In this document: positions 56,601 through 64,000 of the stretch, piece after piece
How positions within the stretch are numbered: the stretch's first letter is position 1
Layout of the letters: each line of letters starts with the position of its first letter
Assembly: GCA_963678705.1 (NCBI GenBank)
Contig: OY783209.1
Coordinates: 14,012,001 to 14,076,000, forward strand
Origin: Panorpa germanica
Taxonomy: Eukaryota > Arthropoda > Insecta > Mecoptera > Panorpidae
Length of the DNA: 64,000 nt
Reading direction: 5' to 3'
The notes under the pieces: model-generated
Told to the model about the DNA's origin: nothing
Database searches by the model: none
The model's input: the letters and a program-made list of their open reading frames with translations, nothing else
Translations under genes and position numbers: made by a program

Positions 56601-57247
56601 ATAGTACTAAATTGAGAAATCCGTCATTTTTAAAACAATAATTAAACTGAATCTTGCATTCCCATGGATTTACAACTGTAAACAAATATTCGAATTTCTT
56701 AAAATATGGTTTACGTCTCTACTAACTAACTCGGGATTAAATTTGGACCATAAAACCCGATACAAAAATAAGTACCGAACTAAGCAAACTCGGGGTTTCG
56801 TAACCCCGAAGTAAATAAAAGACCATAAAACCGGCCCTAAGTAGACTAAGTGAACATTTTGATGATAGTGAAGGCTCAATTTAGAAAAATATACATACAT
56901 TTTTTTTATGAGAAATTGTTTAGTTGTGTAATGAGATATTTATTATTTTTTGTGGTCCACTCTAAGGTCTAGTGCTCTAGTGTATTGTCAAACCAACAGG
57001 CTCAATAAACTGTTCTGAATGTAAATACTCTTTTCTTTTGAAGAAATTAATTATTCCTTTCAACAGATCATAGCATACGAAGACTCTTAAAGAAGATTTT
57101 TAGTAGTTTTTTGTAGTAGTTTTTGTTTTAATTCTCTACAAATATACATATTTTTTTACATTTCAGATTCCTTTAGGGTGCTGATGTGGTACTAACTAGT
57201 TTGTATAATGCACTTTTTAAACAACATACACTATTGCAATTTTTGGG
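53640..57247 (+). ncRNA. Candidate spliced non-coding transcript, copy B
   Basis: Segments matching copy A: E1 ends 53806 (GTAAGT); E2 54097-54235 (TTCCATTCCAG / GAAG-GTAAGC); E3 55770-55963 (TTTATTTTTAG / CCAAG-GTAAAT); E4 57168-57247 (TACATTTCAG / TTGGG-GTAAGT). E1 contains a 73-codon frame (53551-53772) that copy A does not preserve. The upstream area is not interrupted by the composite transposon, so this copy is the better candidate for expression. Confidence 0.4.
56276..56837 (+). mobile_element. Harbinger-like MITE, copy 1
   Basis: Tips AAGGCCTGGTTTTATGGTTC and ACCATAAAACCGGCCC with TAA flanks (56273-56275 includes CTAA; 56838-56840). Inside, a 67-codon ORF (MCNRDKISCYLSQFS, then MNFVSDLNQLSITDDKEDQL) is nearly shared with copy 2. 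Absent from copy A of the segmental duplication. Confidence 0.8.
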
Positions 57248-57814
57248 GTAAGTCCTTTTTTGTATTTACATTTTCTTAAAACATGGCACAGTGGTCAATT
57301 TTAGCAAATTAGCTGACTTACTTTAGTACATATTGTCTTCATAAATTAAAATTAAAAAACATGACCAATTCTTTATTACTTTTTACAATATGTTTTTTAT
57401 TGTAAAACACGGAAGGTATAGTTTTCTGTGTTGTTCTTTTTCCATTTATAATAAGTATACTGTACTGTAATTAGCGCCGTTTCTTCTCATTTTTTAACAT
57501 ACGGGTTTTTATTTTTGTTCCTATACAATCTAGTATTATATGGGTCAGAGTTCTTTCCTCTGCACATAAACAATTCGGTGTTCTCAAATATAATATATAG
57601 CGATATTCTAAATAATCCACTTTACGATGTTATAAGTCTTTGAAAAGTATTGAAACATACACGTGTATTTAAATTCATTTGATAGTCTCAGAAAAATACT
57701 TTATTCTATGTACAACATATTCACAAAAAGAGTACAATATTAAATAAATACACAAAATGATATAAACTGGTTAGAATCCAACTAATAATTCCTATCAATA
57801 ATATTATCCACTAA

Positions 57815-58386
57815 GGGCCGGTTTTATGGTTTTTTATTTACTTCGGGGTTATGAAACCCGGAGTTAGTTTAGTTCGGTACTTATTTTTGTATCGGGTTTC
57901 ATCATCTAAATTTAATCCCGTGTTAGTTAGTAGAGACGTAAACCATATTTTATGAAATTCGAATATTTGTTTACAGTTGTAAACCCATGGGAATGCCAGA
58001 TTCAGTTTAATTATTGTTTTAAAACATTTTAAAAATGACGGATTTCTCAACTTAGTACTATATTTGTATAATAGCTGATCTTCCTCATCATCTGTTATTG
58101 ATAATTGATTATGGTCACTCACAAAATTCATAATAAACAATAATTTAATATTATAACCTAAAATATTATAATAATGAGAGCTAAACTGGCTGAGATAGCA
58201 TGATATTTTATCTCTGTTGCACACTTACTCCGGGTTAAATATTTAAACCTTGATTTATGACGGGATATCTTACTCCGCGATTTTAGTTCCGAGTTAGCGT
58301 TAATCCTTGATGATAAAACCCATTTTTCGTTTAACTCGGGAGTTAGCTATTCAGTTCGGTAGTAAGACGAACCATAAAACCGGGCC
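57815..58386 (-). mobile_element. Harbinger-like MITE, copy 2 (inverted)
   Basis: GGGCCGGTTTTATGG tips, perfect TAA duplications (57812-57814, 58387-58389). Opposite orientation to copy 1. It keeps a longer ORF of 128 codons (57838-58224, minus) that runs through to the end of the element. Confidence 0.85.
57838..58224 (-). CDS. Short ORF inside the Harbinger-like MITE; unknown
   Basis: 128 codons: MCNRDKISCYLSQFSSHYYN, then MNFVSDHNQLSITDDEEDQL and KYSTKLRNPSFLK, ending with the translated TIR. About 62 N-terminal residues match copy 1 with few differences. The MNFVSD...DDEED start resembles the first residues of transposase-type proteins of Harbinger elements, so it is probably a residue of the 5' end of a parental transposase gene. 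Likely not a functional protein. Confidence 0.3.
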   Translation of the reverse strand: MCNRDKISCYLSQFSSHYYNILGYNIKLLFIMNFVSDHNQLSITDDEEDQLLYKYSTKLRNPSFLKCFKTIIKLNLAFPWVYNCKQIFEFHKIWFTSLLTNTGLNLDDETRYKNKYRTKLTPGFITPK

Positions 58387-58557
58387 TAAGTATAATTATA
58401 TTAAGCAATCATCTTGTTTAACCATTTCCAAGCTACGACCCCCTGTCATGTTACAAAAACAACAATAGATTAGAATACGATTCTTACTAGCGATTCGGTC
58501 ACACCCTTGGTGGAACGCTGTTCACTTTGTTCGCTGGATCAGGGGGTTCACACATCT

Positions 58558-59574
58558 GGGGCCCTATTCCTGAATGTTGCGAGCAATGTTCGCAATCGAA
58601 CAGATTCGATCGAAACGAGTGAAGTAAGATTCGATCACAATTGAAAACACTATTCCTGAATACAATCGAAACTAACATTCTCCATTCGATTGAATATATT
58701 GTGTAGAACGTTTTGTAGACCAGCAAAATGTGGTAAATTCAAATTAATTTAAATATTTTTTGTAAGTTGGATATCATCTGGTTAAACTATTATTTCTACC
58801 ATTTTTCTGGATTTTAAAAGAAGCATTTATCTTAGTATAGTACAAATTTAGTATTGAATACAGAGTTTGCATAATAATTTATATATTCTCGTATTTATTG
58901 ATTTTATAGAACTTTTAATCATTTAACAATTGCATTTTAAAAATTATATGCATTAATAGAATATTAGAATACATTATATTTGTTAAATTACGATAGATTA
59001 AAAAAACAGCATTTATAATAAGGGTATTTAAGAATAAACACAATATACTGTTTCTAATTTTAGTAAGAAATAAACAGTATATTCTATTATAAATAAGATC
59101 TATTAATTAAGTGTTTTGGCTACGTCTAGTTCCTGATTCTAATAGTTGTTTTTTCTTAAATGTATTTCATTTTCCATATAATTTAACTCCGTTTCTTCAA
59201 GCATAGCTAAATTATTTAAAGCCATACTTCTTAATATTATATTAAATTAATATAAATTAATATAAAGCGCAATAAAAAGTAATAGAAAAATTTTAGGTTA
59301 ACTTCACACAAATATTTATTTTTTTGACATTTCTAGAAATCTTCTAAATACTCTTGCCTGAAACAGTGAAAACTAATAAAAATCACTAAAATTTACTGTT
59401 CGATCGTACATTCGCAAGCTAAATAGTTGACGTGCAAATGTTCACTTTTTTGGTCGATTTCTCTGCTCGTAAATTTTCGTAAAATTTTCAGGAATAGCAC
59501 TTTTGAGTAAATCGAGTGATTTTTACGGAAAGAAGAAGAGTTTACGATTCGATTGAACTCAGGAATAGCGCCCC
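58558..59574. mobile_element. TIR element with GGGGC(C/G)CTATTCCTGA ends
   Basis: GGGGCCCTATTCCTGAATG at the left and TCAGGAATAGCGCCCC at the right form the TIR. Subterminal CGATCGAA/ATTCGATTG words and further ATTCCTGA/TCAGGAATAG copies occur at both ends (58655, 59490), typical of transposase-binding arrays. No transposase. The target duplication is unclear. Confidence 0.65.
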
Positions 59575-61029
59575 TGTGTATCTACTGTTTCAAACTTAAA
59601 CCAAATATTTACAATAATACTTAAAACTATTATATACAATTATTTAAAATTAAATTATATTATTGATCCTTAAAATAATTACACTACATACGCCAGCTAT
59701 AATAAATTATTTTTATTATAATTTTTATTTATTTATTTATATGTTTTTAAAATTTATTATAATTATTCAATAATTAAGTTCAGAAGCGTCCGAATTTCTA
59801 GAGGCATTGTCGGAATAGAGTTCGAACGTTGAAATGTGAAATGTAGACTCGCTGCAGACAGTAATTAATGAAACAAAATTGAAAACCTCAAATTTCCAGT
59901 GCGGCTGGCGGCAAAAGACTAGAAACAAAATACAGGGATGAAATGAAATGAAATAACTTAGTATATATGTTCTTGGATATAGGCAAAATAGATCTAATAT
60001 AATAGTGCCTAAAATTTCACAAATTTAGTTTAGTAGCGGAGGTATGTGGGGGGCACTAATGCTATAATATAAATACAAAGCTAAAATGTTGTATGCATTA
60101 GATGTGCATTGATATATTAACAACGAAAATATAAAGAAAACTATATTTTTTTAAGTGTAACATAAGCCAGTGAATGCTAAACCGAATATAAGAACAATAT
60201 GGAGGTACAACGATTATATTTTGCATGTAGAATATTAAATAGAAGCATTATTGTTCTCTATAAGTTAGTTATTAAAATTACACCCAGTAGTAGAATTGGT
60301 GTGCTACGAAATCGGTCGGGAGGGATAGGAGTAGAGTGAAAGTGAAATTGAAAGTGCAAGAAAGGGAACGATAAAAACTGTGGTTAAAAGGATGATTAGG
60401 AGCGAGGCGCTGTGCATTGTTAAAAACAGATATTAATTGAAGTTATTGGTAGGTTTATAGTGAAAATAAATTATAACATGCATTTATCTCATCGTGCAAT
60501 TATTTAAAAATGAAATTGAGTATGTAGGTTAAACTTAAGGTATTACAAAATAAATATACCATTATATATAATATATCAGTTTCATTCGTACCTTGTGTGT
60601 TCCCTCAATCGTATGCACGTTCGTTCTCTCACTAATAACACAGTTCTATTCTCATTCGGTTCGGGCAGATTTGGGGCTAAGGTTTGCAAGCAGTCGCCTC
60701 ATGTGCGGAGAGCCTAAGAATCTAGGTGTGCGATTACTGCATCTGGAAAGATGATTCAACAGATTTGGATTTGTCTGACACAGGGTCATCCAATTCTGTA
60801 ATGTTTTCTCATCACAGATATTTCATTAGGAGTGCGCCTTCTCTTGGCGTAGAGGAAAACCTGGAAACATAATCAGAACATTCCAAAAAATACCTCACTG
60901 GATGAGGCTTTAAATTACCGCGCTGTTATCAGTAAAAACGCGGGTAAGACTAATATTTTGCATTAAATTCAAATTAGCAAATAACTTTTATTTACTCACA
61001 AATATTACATACACGCCGGTTTGCGACCG
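59575..61029. other. No gene seen
   Basis: AT-rich; no ORF, inverted repeat or known repeat recognised over about 1.4 kb. Confidence 0.35.
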
Positions 61030-61405
61030 GGCGAAGCGCTAGTCCTATATTATAATGTTTCAAGTGAGAGTTTAAATGTTTACGCGATTCGAATGGTAGC
61101 TCGAAAAAGGATTCGCGCATTTTCCTGAAAATTGTCTATTTAGTAAAGAATAAAATTCTAAGACTTTTGGCGTCCTCAAATTTTCTCCTGAATTTCCTCG
61201 AAATTCGTAATTTTGAAAAACTAAAATTTTTTTTTAATGTTTGCTCTATAACTTTATATATTGAATACATTGAAAACATTTTATATTTTGTTGAAAAAAT
61301 AAATTTAAAAATAGAATTAAAATTTGAAATTAAATTACGAATTATTTTTTTGAATTCAAATCATACACAATAAAAGGATTTGCGACGGGGGTAAACTCTT
61401 GTATA
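61030..61405 (-). repeat. Inverted partial copy of the ACCCCCGTCGCA repeat
   Basis: Contains, in reverse complement, ACATTATAATATAGGACTAG (tail), CTAAGACTTTTGGCGTCC and a head GCGACGGGGGTAAACTC at about 61381-61397. Internally shortened relative to the 0.8-kb units at 19.2-21.7 kb. Preceded by CGACCGGGCGAAGCGCTAGT, another repeat head. Confidence 0.7.
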
Positions 61406-63084
61406 AATGAAATTGTGCTTCGCTTGTAAGAGTCAGACTCCATATGAAGTATTTGATTGGTTGACTTATAATGCCTAGAGATCATTCCTAATTGCAATAC
61501 ACAAGTAGCGACAGTTCAAAGATTTTTATTATTCAAATGTTTGTTTTACAATAATTCATTCAATTTTAGTTTTATATTTTAGATAATACAATTCAGTTTT
61601 ATGTAAATCCAAGCAAGGTTTAATCTAAATCCATATGGTTTATTAATATTTAAAATGTATGAATTTTGTTTAGGAAAAACATTATTATAATTAAACCCTA
61701 TAATGAAAATCCTGTTGACTATAAATGAGTAAAGAATAGAATATACGTGTCAGAATGTAATGTCTTATTGTTATAATAACTTAGTTGTTATTCGCGCTAC
61801 CACTCTAATTTTGATATCTTCTTCTGACGTTTTGTTTCCAATTTTCTAATGCACAATTTTCAAGTTTCAAATATATATATATATATTATTGTCTTTTTTA
61901 AGTTTCTGTTTCGTTTTGTGTTCTTGATATATTTTGGGTTACGAGTTGGTATATTATCGGTAAATCTTTAATGTACTAGTACTGGCAAAAAACAGTTGAA
62001 ATGAGTTTTAGTATTTGTAATTCAATTTTGCTCGAATATTACTTACTGTTAAATTTTATGATAACACAGTATTGTCAAGCTTGAATATTTTATTTGTATA
62101 TATGATGAGATTTTTTATAAGGACCACTTCAATTTTACTTTGCAATTTGGCCACCAAAACATAAAAATGTATGTGAGTACAATTAAATTGGCAACAGTTA
62201 TATAATTTGAAAAAATTGAGAAAATTTGAAGTAGTTTCGACCGTCAAAAATTGCATCATATAGAATATTTTCTATTTTCTAATTGTGTACTATGTAGGTA
62301 CTTTTAAGTATTTATTAGTCAATTGAGTATTCAATAACACAATGTTATTTGAATAGATCAATGCAAATAAGTCATTTACTACGTTTATGTCACACTTTAA
62401 AACAAATTGAAATGTCTTCTAGTGGCTGAGCTAGAATTCAAGTTCTTCATTGTCGTCTAAATTAATCCAACAATATTTCGTGATGCAATATACATAAAGA
62501 AAAGTCGGGTTTAAAGGCTAAACGTAAGTGGGAGTTAAAGTTGTTGCCATAAGCTTAGTAATTGCTACTTTGAAGCTTTTTTTGTACTGGAATAATGTAA
62601 ATAAAAATATTTAATAATAATAGAACGCGCTAAGAAGTTATATTTAATAATAGAAGTGCCTAAAAGTTGTAATGTTTCTCCCACTCTGTGTCGATAATTT
62701 ATCAACACCGCTGTTTTAAAAATAAAACTAGCGAGGAACACGTCGAGTATTTTTGAATTTTATATACGTACATCTATAATTGAAGTCAGTTAACACAACA
62801 ACCTTAGACGGTCGTCAAATAAGTTTTTGTTAACTGCTGGTGTAATGTTGAAGACCTATAAATAATTAACAAATGAATAAGATGCATTGTATAGAAGAAC
62901 TTCTTAAAATTATTGATGATTTTATTTGAGACCTTATAAGAGTTTTCTCACGATGATCACAAGCATCGGTGTATGTCAGAAAAATTGTCGACTTGATCTG
63001 GCAAACAAACATCTAGTTATAACGAGTGTGCTATGTGAAATGCTACTGAAAAATTCAACATCAGTCAATCAATATTACACTTAA
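61406..63084. other. No gene seen
   Basis: AT-rich unique-looking DNA with a short (AT)n at about 61868-61884. No ORF or structure recognised. Confidence 0.35.
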
Positions 63085-63760
63085 TTAAAGAAAAATGCAA
63101 AGCACGTAGAAAGTGGCAGAAATCAAGAAACACTCAAGATAAAACTGAATTGAACAGATTCACTAAACAATTAACAAACGAAGTTCATGAAATCAAGAAT
63201 GAGTCTATCAACCATTTTCTAAGTGAACTCACTGACGATAAGGATACAGATTATTCGCTCTAGAAAGTTACAAGGAATATGAAGAAACCAATAGTACAAA
63301 CACCACCCATTCAAAGAGAAGATGGCAGCTGGGCTAAAGATAATATGGAAAAAGCACAGCTATTTGCGGAACATCTGGAAGATACATTTCAGCCCCACGC
63401 AAGTCATGTGCAAGAGAATATGGAGCAGTTAGAAAATAATAACGAAGAAGTTATTAAAAAGATAACTCCGAAAGAAATTAAAAGTGGAATTAAGGCAAAC
63501 ATAAAAATAAATAAATCACCAAGTTTCGGCCTGATTACTGGTGAAATACTAAAGGAACTACCAAGGAAAGGCATAATCAAATTAACGCACTTGTTTAATG
63601 CTGTGTTACGCTTGAGATATATACCTTATTAGTGGAAAGTCGCCGAAGTAATTATGCTAGCTAAACCAGAAAAACCGCGAAACAAGAAAACATCATACAG
63701 ACCAATTTCGTTGCTTCAAATTATCGGTAAACTATTTGAAAAGTTACTGCTAAAACGTGG
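63085..63760 (+). pseudogene. Jockey-clade LINE ORF2 relic
   Basis: Plus strand: AKCKARRKWQKSRNTQDKTE linker, a stop near 63260, then KKPIVQTPPIQREDGSWAKD, PSFGLITGEILKELPRKG, a TAG at about 63630, AEVIMLAKPEKP and SYRPISLLQIIGKLFEKLLL. It parallels the ORF2 at 1-1166 (KNQNPPIKTEDGSW, GFDLITGKVIKELP, SYRPISLLPVISKIFEKLL), so it is another member of the same or a sister family. After KLLLKR (about 63757) similarity stops abruptly and unrelated sequence begins. Confidence 0.8.
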
Positions 63761-64000
63761 CCATGTCAATGTGGAAGCGTTTCACCTGCTGCACACGGAT
63801 GGACTGACAAGAAGATTAAGGAGAACTAAGCCATTTGAGCTAGTATGATGACCGACAGAAAAAGAGTGTCAATAATGGCTAATACTCTGACTTCAAAAAT
63901 ATTTCCATTATTAAATTAACTAGAAAAAATGTTATTAGATAGTTTATATAAACTAGTTATAACAATATAATAAAAAGAAATCAATCAATATAATACTACA

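Larger units (their letters stand above)
53630..57590 (+). repeat. Segmental duplication, copy B
   Basis: Partner of 46255-50340. It lacks both copy-A insertions, but carries a Harbinger-like MITE at 56276-56837 that copy A lacks (A reads CGCCTAATTAGATAAAGTGAAC there). The two copies are about 3.3 kb apart, separated by MITEs. Confidence 0.85.

Overview
The window looks like a stretch of AT-rich, transposon-dense insect (arthropod) nuclear genome. The evidence is an intron-containing CRAL-TRIO gene, an ariadne-1-type RBR ubiquitin ligase gene, Jockey- and I-type non-LTR retrotransposons, mariner, hAT-like, Harbinger-like and Academ-like DNA transposons, and no operon structure. Nothing seen fixes the order or species. 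Only two protein-coding genes appear to be host genes: the ariadne-1-like ligase (17259-18785, minus) and a five-exon CRAL-TRIO lipid-transfer-type gene (29766-39780, minus). A damaged BEN-type exon pair (25287-25678, minus) may be a third.

Layout. 1-3.6 kb: a Jockey-clade LINE on the minus strand (intact ORF1, broken ORF2). 3.74-7.28 kb: a 3.5-kb transposon with about 720-bp terminal inverted repeats and a broken gene that pairs an XPG/FEN1-like nuclease with a Cys-rich CXC-like cluster (Academ-like). 8.6-11.2 kb: hAT relic with a nested MITE. 12.8-16.9 kb: LINE relic, a TAA-flanked Harbinger-like element apparently inside an LTR, dispersed repeats and a hAT MITE with a perfect 8-bp target duplication. 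17.2-18.8 kb: ariadne-1-like gene. 19.2-21.7 kb: three head-to-tail repeat units of about 0.8 kb. 21.8-23.4 kb: I-type LINE relic with RT and RNase H pieces. 24.2-27 kb: MITEs, BEN-like exons and a full-length but broken mariner. 29.8-39.8 kb: CRAL-TRIO gene with its introns full of transposons, including a second Academ-like miniature element that carries the same CXC-gene fragment. 40.2-43.9 kb: a TTAA-flanked element and LINE pieces.

44.2-58.4 kb is the most unusual part. A block of about 4 kb occurs twice in direct orientation (46.26-50.34 and 53.63-57.59 kb). No ORF is conserved between the copies, yet both keep the same acceptor/donor splice signals around matching short segments, as expected of a duplicated spliced non-coding RNA gene. 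Transposons unique to each copy (a nested hAT-like/foldback composite and an ACTAG-type repeat in the first, a Harbinger-like MITE in the second) give natural empty-site comparisons. The end of the window holds another TIR element, an inverted piece of the 19-21 kb repeat, and a second Jockey-clade ORF2 relic (plus strand).

All coordinates of element ends and exons were read by eye. Family names rest on motif recognition, not on a database search.
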